Under the pieces are notes generated by a model. That model was not told the origin of the DNA, made no database searches, and worked only from the letters and a program-made list of their open reading frames with translations. DNA of 64,000 nucleotides, taken from the NCBI GenBank assembly GCA_036924085.1, contig JAVGWX010000008.1:48033019-48097018 (forward strand), in the 5' to 3' direction. The stretch comes from Ariolimax columbianus (Eukaryota > Mollusca > Gastropoda > Stylommatophora > Arionidae). Positions 33,256-44,301 of the stretch are shown piece by piece; positions within the stretch are counted from its first letter, which is position 1, and the number at the start of each line of letters is the position of its first letter. The position numbers were made by a program, and so were the translations under genes.

Positions 33256-33834
33256 TTACGAATGGGTAGACCGAAGCGTGTATGTTCATCATTTCTTTTC
33301 GATGACGCAGCAAATCTTGTTGAGGTCTGAAAATGTGAAAGAGAGATCACAGAAAATAAAAGTTGACCTGGGCAAGTTTGAGAGCCTAACATTTTGGATA
33401 GGCCTTAAGAAGGTTTGTTTCCTTAAGCCAGTGAATACATTTTAGTCTCGCGCAGTCACGCAGTCGGGGGTGGAGTGGGAGGAGGGGGAGTGAAGCAGAA
33501 TAAACAAATAGTTCAGGGCACCTAGTTAGTTAAACTGTTACAGCCAGGTAGGAGCTATACACGCTGGCCAGTGTTCACAGTGGAACCCAATATCGGTGTG
33601 CCCAAACAGCCCATGGGGCAGGGGAGGCAAGGAGTGAGGGAGACGAGAGGGAGAGTGGAGGAAGTTGTGTAGGGGAAGGGCAGGCATGATATCCATAGTG
33701 GGTAGGAAAGAGCAGGAGATGGCAAGACAGAGGAAGAAGGACAGAACTGGAGTGTGCATGGGATAGGAAAAATGGGAAAGGATGAGTAGAGAGAGGAAGG
33801 GGCCATTCGATAAAGAGTAGGAGAGTGAATGAGT
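33256..33834. other. No recognised feature
   Basis: Becomes purine-rich toward the right, leading into the 52-bp array. No gene was seen. Confidence 0.35.
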
Positions 33835-33908
33835 GAAGAGAAAGAACAAATTCAGAGAGAGAGAGTAGGAAAATAGGCAGGAGAGTAATTTCAGAGGAAT
33901 ATGCTGGA

Positions 33909-33949
<41 letters not shown>

Positions 33950-34679
33950 CAGAAAGGTGAAAAGAGGAATACGCAGAATAGAGAATAGGAGAATATATAG
34001 GGGGATACGCAAAGGGAGGGGGCAGGAGAGTGAACGTGAGAATAAACAACAGAGAGCAGGAGAGTGAACATGTGAAAAGAGTGAAAGCAGGGAATAAAGA
34101 AGAAAGAGCAGGAGAGTGAACATGTGAAAAGAGTGAAAGCAGGGAATAAGGAAGAAAAAGCAGGAGAGTGAACATGTGAAAAGAGTGAAAGCAGGGAATA
34201 AGAAAGAAAGAGCAGGAGAGTGAACATGTGAAAAGAGTGAAAGCTGGGAATAAGGAAGAAAGAGCAGGAGAGTGAACATGTGAAAAGAGTGAAAGCAGGG
34301 AATAAGGAAGAAAGAGCAGGAGAGTGAACATGTGAAAAGAGTGAAAGCTGGGAATAAGGAAGAAAGAGCAGGAGAGTGAACATGTGAAAAGAGTGAAAGC
34401 AGGGAATAAGGAAGAAAGAGCAGGAGAGTGAACATGTGAAAAGAGTGAAAGCTGGGAATAAGGAAGAAAGAGCAGGAGAGTGAACATGGAAATAAGGAAG
34501 AGAGAGTGTGAGTGGGAACATAGAAGTATGCAAGAGAGAGAGAACAAGAGAGTGAACATAGGAATAAGCAAGAGAAGGTAGGATACGGGACATAGTATCA
34601 AGCACGTGAGAGAAAACAGGAGAATGACAATAGGAATAAAAAAAGTGAGTGCGTGAGAGTGAACATTGGAATAAGGAAT

Positions 34680-34714
<35 letters not shown>

Positions 34715-34965
34715 GAGCTGCAGAGTGAACATAGAAATAAGCAGGAGAGAGAGCATGGAACTGAACATAGTAATAAGCAAACGACAGAGAGAAAGAGAGT
34801 GAACACATGCATATGCAAGGAAGAGCGCAGGAGAGTATGCAGAAGAATTAGCAGGAGAGAGAGAGAAAGAGCAGGAAATATAACTGAAGAATAAGCGGAA
34901 TAGAATGATAGAGAGAGCACGGGAATGACATGAGGAATAGAGAGAAACAGTTTCTGCCACCATAT
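33835..34965. repeat. Purine-rich tract with an internal 52-bp array
   Basis: From about 34040 to 34490 there are eight to nine copies of a 52-bp unit (GAACATGTGAAAAGAGTGAA, AGCAGGGAATAAGGAAGAAA, GAGCAGGAGAGT). Two subtypes differ by AGCAGGG/AGCTGGG. It is flanked by (GA)n at 33918-33948 and GATAGAGA repeats near 34680. All three minus frames are open over several hundred codons because the C/T strand has almost no stop codons. No protein is called. Confidence 0.93.
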
Positions 34966-35329
34966 ATTATCCATCAATAAACCGATATCGATTTATCGAT
35001 TAACACACATTGATCACGCTCTGTCGCTTCTGTTTATACGCGAGTGATCATACTCCGACGAAATGCCACTCTTAAGATTACCCACCTGAACAGATAGAAA
35101 TCAGACTATTCGATGAGATAGAGAAAGGGTCACTGCCACCGAACTTCATACACGTGAATGCTTTGCATATTACAGTCTACAACACAGTCTTCGATATGAC
35201 AAAATATTAAATCATCCCAGGTGTAATCCCCAGAGGCTAGATGAACTGCAATGGATCCCCAAAGTAATCTTGTCTCTTTTCTTGGCGGTGCAATTTTACA
35301 ATTCGATAACCTTTTCTCCATTCACCAGG
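34966..35329. other. No recognised feature
   Basis: Short spacer; the palindrome-like ATCGATTTATCGAT occurs near 34986. No function assigned. Confidence 0.35.
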
Positions 35330-35700
35330 ACACCATTCGTAGAATGCGTCTGGCTGTCGGCTCTATGAACGCAGTGCGTCGAGTCTTGAGCCAGTAGAGG
35401 ATTTCACTGTGAACCCAGCTACGGATTTACAAAACCGCTGTCGTTCCCAGCTTGCTGTACGGTTCCGAGACGTGGACTTGTCTTCTGGGCGATCAGAGGA
35501 GCATTGAAGCCTCACACAAGAGCAGACAGAGACGCATTCTTGCAATCCACTGTTATGACCAAGTCTCAAACGACGAAGTCACCCGACGGACAGCCCTGAA
35601 AGCACACTCACCATGCTGAACCGTCGCCTTTTGGCCATATTTGGATATGTTACCCGGATATAAACTGCCCATCAGCTTTAAGAGCAGGCAAAGGATTTCT
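35330..35700 (+). pseudogene. LINE ORF2 C-terminal relic (L2/CR1-like)
   Basis: The plus frame gives VVPSLLYGSETWTCLLGDQR and SRQRRILAIHCYDQVSNDEV, then RRTALKAHS. LLYGSETW followed by RxLRxILxIxxxDxxxNxEV is the C-terminal signature of CR1/L2/RTE-type ORF2 proteins. A stop follows in the middle. It runs into the tetranucleotide array. Confidence 0.7.
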
Positions 35701-35752
35701 GGGAAGGGAATCGACCCTCTCTGTCATGGTCACAATCCCGCGGCGGACCAAC

Positions 35753-35753
35753 C

Positions 35754-35807
<54 letters not shown>

Positions 35808-35828
35808 GTCTATCTGTCTATCTATCTA

Positions 35829-35914
<86 letters not shown>

Positions 35915-35998
35915 CGTCCGTCCGTCCGTCCGTCCGTCCGTCCGTCCGTCCGTCCGTCCGTCCGTCCGTCCGTCTGTCTGTCTGTCTGTCTGTCTGTC
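35753..35998. repeat. Compound tetranucleotide array TATC/TGTC/CGTC
   Basis: (CTAT)n gives way through mixed units to (CTGT)n, then (CCGT)n at about 35908-35972, then (CTGT)n again to 35998. These are ordered blocks of one-base variants of one tetramer. Frames through it (LSIYLSIYLS, then VCLSVCLS, then VRPSVRPS) are artefacts. Confidence 0.97.
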
Positions 35999-35999
35999 A

Positions 36000-36405
36000 A
36001 CATTTTCTTCTTCTTGTTATTCTTTTTCTTTTCCTTCTGCTTCTTTTTCTTCTTCGTCTTTTTCTTTTTCTTCTGCTTCTTCTTCTTCTTCGTCTTCTAT
36101 TGTTCGGCTTCGTCTTCTTTTCTTTTTCTTTTTTTGTTCTTTTTCTTCCTGTTCTTCTTCGTTTCTTTATCTTCTTCTTCTTCTTATTCTTCTTTAATCT
36201 TCTTCTTTTTCTTCTTTTCTTTATCATTTTCTTCTCTTTCTTCTGCTTTTACTTCTTTTTTTCTTTTTTTTCTTTATGTCCCACCTATTTTTCTTCATTT
36301 TCTCCTTCTCCTTCTTCTTCACCTTGTTTTTCTCATGTTTCTTTTTGTTCTTCTTTTTCTTGTTCTTCTTCTTATTCTTATTCTCATCCTCATTACTTGT
36401 TTTTT
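36000..36405. repeat. TTC/TTTTC-rich pyrimidine tract
   Basis: An imperfect (TTC)n/(TTTC)n tract of about 400 bases adjoining the tetranucleotide array. It is equivalent to a long GAA-rich tract on the minus strand. Confidence 0.92.
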
Positions 36406-36589
36406 CGATACATTATATCCCTCAGATTGGTTACAGTAGGATAAACTGTAATCCTTCTATTCTTCTGAAGCAGACAGACAATGAGAACATGCTTTCTTAG
36501 GGTTGTTTTGGTTCTACCCACACGGAAACAGTAGTGTTTCCAATACTCAAGCTGTTAAACGTCTGGTATCCAAGTCTATCTAAAACAAA

Positions 36590-37550
36590 GATCCCAAATC
36601 CCACCATGGAAAAAAGCCAAGTCCCCTGAGATGGTAGAATCCATAGAAGGAATAGGGACAAAGAAAACTCAGATTCAGAAAGGAAATTTATCACAGAAGA
36701 ATATCTTAGGAGACTATACCCACCAGAAACATAGACACACGTATATACACATGGGTCATCTAAGAAAGCCACATCCAATGGAGGTGGAGGGGTTTATTAC
36801 AGACTAAGGAATGGAGAAGACAAAAACTCAAGTATTAACAACGGGAACATATTCCAATAATTTCCGTGCAGAAGCAGAGGCACCAAAGGCCACAGCTGAG
36901 CTTGTAATCCAAGATAAAGATATCCACTAAGAAAACATAGTATTCATGACTGATGCAGCGTCAGTATTAGCAGCGCTAAAACAACACAAAGATGAAGATC
37001 TCGAACAATGTATGTTCTCCCTGACACAGCTCTCAGCAGAACACCCAAGGTTGGTCATACAGTGGATCCCATCCCACTGCAATTTTGAAGGCAATGAAGC
37101 TGCAGACAAACTAGCAAAGAGTGGAGGAGCATCCCCACAAACAGACCTGAGTATCCCATATAATGAGGCCAAGACCATAATTAAAGCAAACTTCAGGGGA
37201 AAATGGGCTGATCAACACCCCGACTTCTGAAAAGAAGACTGCTACTATAACTTAACTAGAAAAGTGCAAGTCATCATCTTCAGACTGAGAACTGGGCATA
37301 ACAGACTCAAGGGTCATTTTTACAACAAACTGAGGATTGGGACAGATGACAGGTGCCCATGTGGGGAGCATATCATGATCGTGGAACACATCCTACAAAG
37401 CTGCATGCTCACGCAGGAAAAGATAGAACAATGCTGGCCTCGTGAGACAGATATGAGACAAAAGCTGTATAGAGGTGAAACAGCTTTACAAACAACGGTG
37501 TCCTTTGTAAGAGAAACCGGAACCTTGATCTGAGGATGAACGACGAAGAA
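36590..37550 (+). pseudogene. RNase H-bearing LINE relic, second subfamily
   Basis: The order matches the 22557-23914 family but at clear distance. A VESIEGIGTKK block is followed by an RNase H start near 36745, where two bases are missing at the codon of the first catalytic Asp. Then FMTDAASVLAALKQ (about 36945) and QWIPSHCNFEGNEAADKLAK (about 37060-37115). The C-terminal knuckle RCPCGEHIMIVEHILQSC lies at about 37350. It ends GAACGACGAAGAAGAAAG. Stops and shifts show it is dead. Confidence 0.82.
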
Positions 37551-37929
37551 GAAAGTATCCAATTCTTTGATGGCCTCTTCTTAATCTTGTTATTTCCAGT
37601 TCATCTCTTTTTTTAATTGATTGCTATTTAAGCATTCTTCGCTAGGTGCAGCTATTTTACCTACATACATGTCGTAGAAGTCAACTAAACAGAGTTGTGC
37701 ATGTGATTAGCAACTTCATCGTGTACAACAATTGCTACAGAAGTACCACTGCAGAAACACTAAAAGTGCTTTTTGCAGACTTCCTAAAGCAGGCTAAGGT
37801 GGCAAAAATTCTCACTGGAGTGAGAAACAGATGTTAAAAGAAAAAATCGCTTCTTTCAACAAAAAACCGATTCCTATTGGTTATTGCAGGGCCTGTTGAT
37901 TATCTAATTATCGTCTATCTATTTTCAGT
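37551..37929. other. No recognised feature
   Basis: A 63-codon plus frame (37646-37837) is not recognised. Confidence 0.35.
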
Positions 37930-38098
37930 CCACTTATGTCGTTGGACGTCGTGGGGAGATGCGACTTCCTTTGTTTCATATGTTTTAGCAGGTGAAAATC
38001 CACTAGTGATTTGCCGGTGTCTCCACCGGGATTTGAGCCCGCGACCTCCAGCACCCGAGGCGAACACCTTACCTAGAGACCACTGGGTCCCCCCCCCC
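37930..38098 (-). repeat. SINE-B copy (tRNA-derived), truncated
   Basis: On the minus strand: CAGTGGTCTCTAGGTAAGGT (A-box-like), then GCGGGCTCAAATCCCGGTGG (B-box-like). The 3' half is lost after about 170 bp. A C-run at 38089-38097 sits just outside the head. Confidence 0.78.
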
Positions 38099-39540
38099 AC
38101 CACTGTTTCGTCTGTTGACTATCCTAAAGAAAGGTCAACCGGTCTAGAATTCGCCATAAGGGCCATATTGTTGTATATTGTTCCGTACCTGCCAGTACCA
38201 ACGTTTGTATTTTTTTAACAACTTTAGTGAATTAATTTTTAGTTACAAAAAAAACAAAACCGAAAGAAGAAAACAAGCGCTTACCTAAAAAGATACAAAT
38301 AACTATCACTCAAGGTCCTTATTTATACTCTGAAGATAAGAGGCAGGGCTTCGATCGCTACTTGAAGTGGCTTGTCGTCTGAAAGGAGCTAACCGCTCGC
38401 CACTTGTAGTGCGTGTAGGACTGTCTGAGTTAAACGAGATATTGCAACACAAATTAAATATTGCTCTGCCCCCACCCCCACCCACCACTACCACCACCAC
38501 CCCAAAGAATAGGAGGTAACATCTCATGTTTTTTTCTTTCTGTTTTTTTGTTTTTTTTGTTGCTAAAAATTAATTTACTTCAGTTGTTAAAAAAATGCAA
38601 ACGTTGGTACTGTCAGGTACGGAACAATATAAAACAATGTGGCCCTTATGGCGAGGTACATATATACAGTTTTCTAATGCTATGCTGAAATTGCTAATGT
38701 AACAGTGGTACAGGCGTTTGACAAGATATCTTTGTCATCGCTGTATTAAAATACACAAGGAAAGAAAGGAGTAAAGATAGCAATAATAGGCTAGCAAAGG
38801 ACGGACAATTACTATGGGACTCCCCTCTCCAGGAGTCAACACATTGCTTTAGTGCGTGTTTCCACTGAGATGTTTTATATATTGATGGCTCTATTCTTCG
38901 CAGGGAGCCAAATGAAAAAAAAGAGATTATTGTGTCGTACTTCGTTCATAACCCTCTTGCTACAAGTCCAAAACTCATCTGTTCTCTCCAATACAATGTT
39001 GTCTGTTTGTTTAGCGTAGTGGCGTGTCAAATGTCCTCGAATTAAAGTAACACAGGAAGACTTTTAAGGTAAATGGGACAACGACGTGCCATACAGAGGA
39101 AAACTAACTGAAATCACTTTCTCTTTGTGGACACAAACATACAAGTGTGTCGACCTGAAATTAACACAAAGTGTCTGTTGTTCTGTTTATCCCCTCCGAC
39201 ACACCCCTCCAACGCTCTCCCACTATCACTCTCTTACCCTTTCCCCCATCACTATATCTCTCTCTCTTTCTCATTTCTTTCTTCCCAACATTTTCCCTCA
39301 CTTTCTAATCCCACTGAAACCTCTTGAGCGATCAGATTGGCCCCCTTCTGTTCTGTTAAGGCCATGGCATGGACTATACCACACGTGTGTTGACCTTGTT
39401 GTTTACCTGACCAGGTGAGGGGATTGGAAAGTTTCGAAAATATCATTTTCGCTGAGTCTGCAAGAAATCCGTTCAACAAATTGCTTTTACAGAAAGTACT
39501 GGCAGAGAATAACGTCTCGTACCTCCTATTCTTTGGGGTA
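38099..39540. other. No recognised gene; short CCCCAC repeat
   Basis: Contains a CCCCACCCCCACCCACCACT-rich stretch at 38467-38505 and several poly-T runs. GGTACGGAACAATAT recurs near 38620 and, inverted, near 38178 (ATATTGTTCCGTACC). These two, with GGGCCATATTG and CAATGTGGCCCT beside them, could be the ends of a palindromic element of about 500 bp. No protein domain was found. Confidence 0.4.
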
Positions 39541-39544
39541 GTGG

Positions 39545-39710
39545 TGGGGGGGGGGGGGGAGAGGGGTGGGGCAGCGCAATAAAACCTGATACAATGTTCA
39601 TTGTAGTCTCAGGACGCAGTCTAGTGGAGTTCTACGTTGTTTTTTTTAAGAAGCGCACGGGGAAAGGAAGAAGGGGCGGGGGTGGTGGTGGGGGGGGGGG
39701 GGGGTTTCTA
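39545..39710. repeat. Poly-G rich patch
   Basis: Two G tracts of more than 10 bases (about 39548-39560 and 39691-39703) with GGGG-rich surroundings. G-quadruplex potential by composition only. Confidence 0.75.
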
Positions 39711-39719
39711 ATGATGTTT

Positions 39720-40200
39720 TACATGACCTCGTGTCCCAGGTATAGACAAGGCTCCATGACACTTTTATTGACATGTTTTCACGCCCTGTGTATTGAAAGA
39801 CCTCATGCTCCATCATTTGGATACGATCCCTTAATCCCTGTAATGACAGTACGCCATGTCCCATGTATAGATAAGCCCCAATGCGCAATATATTGACATG
39901 GGCCAATGTCTCATCTATTGGCAAGACCCCATGTCACATGTATTGGCAAGGCCAGATGCCTCATCTAGAACAAGACCCCATGCCTCATATATTGACAAGA
40001 GCCCATATCTCATATATTGAGACAAGACCCCATGCCTCATGTATTGACAATACCCCATGCCTCATGTATTGACACGACCCCATGGCTCAAGTTTTGACAT
40101 GATCCCATGTCTGTGTATTGAAAATACCCCATGTATAAACAAGAACCAATCACGCACAAATTAACAAGATCCCGTGCCCCTGTATTGACAAGACACCAAG
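39720..40200. repeat. ~26-bp degenerate minisatellite
   Basis: About 17 imperfect units of CCCCATGCCTCATGTATTGA plus CAAGAC type. It decays at both ends. Confidence 0.85.
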
Positions 40201-40204
40201 ACAT

Positions 40205-40535
40205 AATAAACAAATAATTCTCATGTCTGAGGGAACCCTTGAAATAATTCTCATGTCTGAGGGAACCCTTGAAATAATTCTCATGTCTGAGGGAACCCTT
40301 GAAATAATTTTCATGTCTGAGGGAACCCTTGAAATAATTCTCATGTCCGAGGGAACCCTTGAAATAATTCTCATGTCTGAGGGAACCCTTGAAATAATTC
40401 TTATATCTGAGGGAACCCTTGAAATAATTCTCATGTCTGAGGGAACCCTTGAAATAATTCTCATGTCTGAGGGAACCCTTGAAATAACTCTCAGGTTCGA
40501 GGGGACTCTTTAAATAATGTTGAGGTCTGAATGAG
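40205..40535. repeat. 30-bp minisatellite
   Basis: Ten to eleven copies of GAAATAATTCTCATGTCTGA plus GGGAACCCTT, almost perfect in the middle. Each unit holds the small inverted repeat AGGGAACCCT. The period of 30 keeps both strands open; no protein is called. Confidence 0.95.
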
Positions 40536-40664
40536 CCCGCATATAACAAGTATGATGTCTACAGATCATGTGTCTCCCGCGCAATCAAACCACGACGCTA
40601 TTCTCGAGGATCGTGAGTTTGATTGACGATGGGCATGTCCAACACCGTCACATCCGTTGGATCA

Positions 40665-41978
40665 TGATTTGTGGTGAATAATGAGGCGTGAAACACACGA
40701 TATGTGGTGAATAATGAGGCGTGACACGATATGTGGTGAATAATGAGCCGTGAAACACACGATATGTGGTGAATAATGAGGCGTGAATCATACGATATGA
40801 GGTGAATACTGAGGCGTGAAACACACGATATGTGGTGAATAATGAAACGTGAAACACACGATATGTGGTGAATACTGAGGCGTGAAACACACGATATGTG
40901 GTGAATAATGAGGCATGAAACACACGATTTGTAGTGAATACTAAGGCGTGAAACTCACGATATGTGGTGAATAATGAGGCGTGAAACACGCGATATGTGG
41001 TGAATAATGAGGCGTGAAACACGCGATATGTGGTGAATAATGAGGCGTGAAACACACGATATGTTGTGAATACAGAGGCTTGAAACACACGATATGTGGT
41101 GAATAATGAGGCGAGACACGATATGTGGTGAATAATGAGGCGTGACACGATATGTGGTGAATAATGAGGCGTGAAACACGCGATATGTGGTAAATACTGA
41201 GGCGTGAAACACGCAATTTGTGGTGAATACTGAGGCGTGAAACACGCAATTTGTGGTGAATACTGAGGCGTGAAACACACGATATGCGGTGAATAATGAG
41301 GCGTGACACGATATGTGGTGAATAATGAGGCGTGACACGATATGTGGTGAATAATGTGGCGTGAAACACGCGATATGTGGTGAATAATGAGGCGTGAAAC
41401 ACAGGATATGTGGTGAAAAAGAGGCGTGAAACACGCGATTTGTGGTGAATACTGAGGCTTGAAACACACAATATGTGGTGAATAATGAGGCGTGACAAGA
41501 TATGTGGTGAATAATGAGGCGTGACACAATATGTAGTGAATAATGAGGCGTGAAACACGCGATATGTGGTGAATACTGAGGCGTGAAACACGCGATTTGT
41601 GGTGAATACTGAGGCGTGAAACACACGATATGTGGTGAATAATGACACGATATATGATGAATAATGAGGCGTGACACGATATGTGGTGAATAATGAGGCG
41701 TGAAACACGCGTTTTGTGGTCAATACCGAGGCGTGAAACACACGATATGTGGTGATTACTGAGGCGTGAAACTCGCGATTTGTGGTGAATACTGAGGCGT
41801 GGAACTCGCGATTTGTGGTGAATACTGAGGCGTGAAACACACGATATGTGGTGAATACTGAGGCGTGACACACGCGATTTGTGGTGAATACTGAGGCGTG
41901 AAATTCGCGATTTGTGGTGAATACTGAGGCGTGAAACACGCGATTTGTGGTGAATACTGAGGCGTGAAACACACGCTT
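40665..41978. repeat. 33-bp satellite-like array, 1.3 kb
   Basis: About 40 copies of a 33-bp unit with GAGGCGTGAAACACACGATA and TGTGGTGAATAAT. A 29-bp variant lacks AACA (GAGGCGTGACACGATATG). CGATTTGTGGTGAATACTGA subtypes dominate the right side and CGATATGTGGTGAATAATGA the left. Open frames up to 407 codons on the minus strand, in three overlapping frames, are artefacts. Confidence 0.96.
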
Positions 41979-42464
41979 GTGTCAGAATTGTAAGAAGGCC
42001 TCACCAAGAAACGAATATAATAATAATAATGTTCGTTTAGTCGTTCTAGGCCCGTTGTGTCCGTTGACAACACCCATTACTCACCGCTATGTCGCGGTTC
42101 CAGGACTCGTCCAGAGCGGAGGGGGAGGTTGAAATCTGCTGGAGCCATACCGTACGGGGACGCCTCTTCTGCACCCCCGTCCGGTTGGGAGAAGACTTTT
42201 AATACATTTAATCACCCACGAATATAATATGACAGGTGAATATTTTGAAAAATGACAACCGATTTAATACAAATTTGAAACGGAAATCACAAACCTGTTA
42301 AAATATTTTTTATCTTAAACTCATCATAACAGTAACAGTCAAAAATTTACGTTACTAATAATCGCTTATTAATACCAGTAATATAAACAGCAAATGTTAA
42401 CAGTAATGCTGATATGAATTATATACATACACATTCTTACACACACTTTACTTTCCGTGACCAA
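41979..42464. other. No recognised gene; short (AAT)n
   Basis: (AATAAT)n at about 42016-42030 followed by GTTCGTTTAGTCGTTCTAGG. A similar AATAATAATGTTCG occurs near 10814. The rest is AT-rich and unassigned. Confidence 0.35.
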
Positions 42465-42870
42465 GCACCACGTCATGCAACATGTATGCAGTATTCAGCG
42501 ACATGCATTGCCCTGTCATTTACATCCAGCATGTCTCACATATTGCCTGTTTACTGGAGGTTGCGGCAGGTCATCAGGTAATCTGGGTCCTATTTGCGCC
42601 ACAGTCCCATTTATAATCATTTGTGTATCTTCAGGTTCATCTTGCACCGTGATATACCAGTTCGGAGTCTGGTTAGTGACTTACATGTTGTGTATGGTTG
42701 ATGAGGTGCGGTTGCAGGTTCCTCCCGACGTTTCATCTCTGGGGCCTGCATCAATTCCAGACATCTCTCGATAAGGTGGCCTCCAGGGCAAGTCTGTATG
42801 GGGTTTGCTGATTTTAGGAAGCAATGTCTGGATTTGAGTCCCTGTTCTCTTTGCCTGATGTCCAAACATT
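42465..42870. repeat. Possible old dispersed repeat
   Basis: Shows patchy similarity to 18095-18335 (see that entry). A minus-strand frame of 82 codons at 42617-42865 is not recognised. Confidence 0.3.
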
Positions 42871-43853
42871 AAGTGTCTTAGGTCGTGGTTCTGTTTTTTA
42901 ATTTTTTTTAAATCGATATCAGATGCAACGCTTCTTCGGATTTCCGGTGTTGATATGCGAATAATGAGGTACGTATAACCATAGTGATGGGCTTAACGAT
43001 TCCTGATACTATCCGGTCCCTCTCATTTATTGCTCTGTGAACTAGTTTTGCATGGGCATAATCTTCCAGTATTCCAATAAACAGGTTAGCTTATTACCAG
43101 TTATAAATATATATATTTTTTTTAAATTATAGAATTCTTGGAAAATATCTTGACATAAAAACTAACCGCACGCGAGGTTTAGGTTTGGACAGGTTGATAA
43201 AGAAAGGCATTGTTAAGTTCAGGGGGAAGACGAGATTTCAGTATGGCGGGTGGGGGAAAGAATATTGCTGAATCGATGAGGTAGAAATGAATTGGTGAGT
43301 TCAAAACAGGTGAAAGGAGAGTTTGGCGGTTTGCGAGGAAGAGATCAGCATGTTGAGAATGGAAGAAATCGTGCCTCAGAGGGCAGGATTGAACTGCAAT
43401 ATGTATATGACATTAGAGAGTGGTTTAAACAGGGCCTAATTTAGATAGGATGCATGACTCACCGGGACAATCCCTTTGAAACGCCACATTCCAAGGCCGA
43501 CTAAAAAACGTAAGTCATATTGTGCAAAGGTTTATAATCACTCCATGCTCCACACAGAAAAAACTAACAAATTCACGGTACAAAACACAACAAATCACTG
43601 TTGAGAGTTATCCATTCACGGGATCCTACTCTGAAACTAACTGAATATCCATGTTTGTTTCTCGAACACGTTATTCTAGTTGCACTGATAGTTAACACAT
43701 GGTTTCGTTATTTAGTCAGCCTTGGAATGTGACGTCTCAAAGGCGTATCTCCGTGAGTCCAGAAGGCATGTAGCTACAGTAGGCTGTGGGTGTAAACAAC
43801 TACTTTCATAATTATCTTGTGGAATGTCGCGTGCCCCAGCTAGTAGTGTAATC
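42871..43853. other. No recognised feature
   Basis: AT-rich unique-looking DNA left of a SINE-A copy. Nothing was recognised. Confidence 0.4.
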
Positions 43854-43865
43854 AAATAAACGATA

Positions 43866-44226
43866 GGCATCAAGATTCTGAGCAGCGCATGAGCTACAAT
43901 GGTCAGCGACCGATAGCTGACTGCTAGCGTCAGGGCCAGCGAACTATAGCTGCCAAGATCCTTCTACACCTCCACGCGGTGATCCTGGATAACAGGCTGC
44001 AGCAGGGCAGATTGGCTAAGGAAAAGGCATCGAAGAGGGAATGCTAACCCAGTACTCAAAAAATGATTGCTGAAGTCGGATGTGTTGGACCGAAAGGTGC
44101 AAATATCGCAGCCAAGCTGTAAACTACAACACAATGCATTCCGTTCTCTGGACTACATTATGCTACTTACCCTTTCAAGGTTTGGTAGTGGGAGATTGAG
44201 AACGAACGAAGAAGAGGAAGAAGAAG
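43866..44226 (+). repeat. SINE-A full-length copy, 12-bp TSD
   Basis: Flanked by AAATAAACGATA at 43854-43865 and 44227-44238. Runs from GGCATCAAGATTCTGAGCAG through GACTGCTAGCGTCAGGGCCA and CGGATGTGTTGGACCGAAAG to GAACGAACGAAGAAGAGGAA with a (GAA)n tail. About 360 bp. No convincing tRNA, 7SL or 5S head was recognised, so the Pol III promoter type is open. Confidence 0.92.
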
Positions 44227-44301
44227 AAATAAACGATATGTCCAATTACATTTGCACCGTTTAATTACAATACAACAAATATGGACATTATATAATCAAG
44301 T

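Noticed and set aside
33538..34977. Long minus-strand frame of 479 codons
   Set aside because: It lies in a C/T-rich strand with a 52-bp tandem unit; all three frames are open and composition is Ser/Leu/Phe/His. Not a protein.
35641..36444. Plus-strand frames of 237-267 codons with a Leu/Phe-rich 'membrane' half
   Set aside because: They cover the tetranucleotide array and the TTC-rich tract; hydrophobicity comes from poly-TTC.
40205..40535. CRISPR-like array of 30-bp units
   Set aside because: Units are contiguous with no variable spacers, no cas genes are nearby and the setting is eukaryotic. It is a minisatellite.
40648..41972. Minus-strand frames of 407 and 343 codons
   Set aside because: They are generated by the 33-bp array, overlap each other in different frames and have no start or domain logic.
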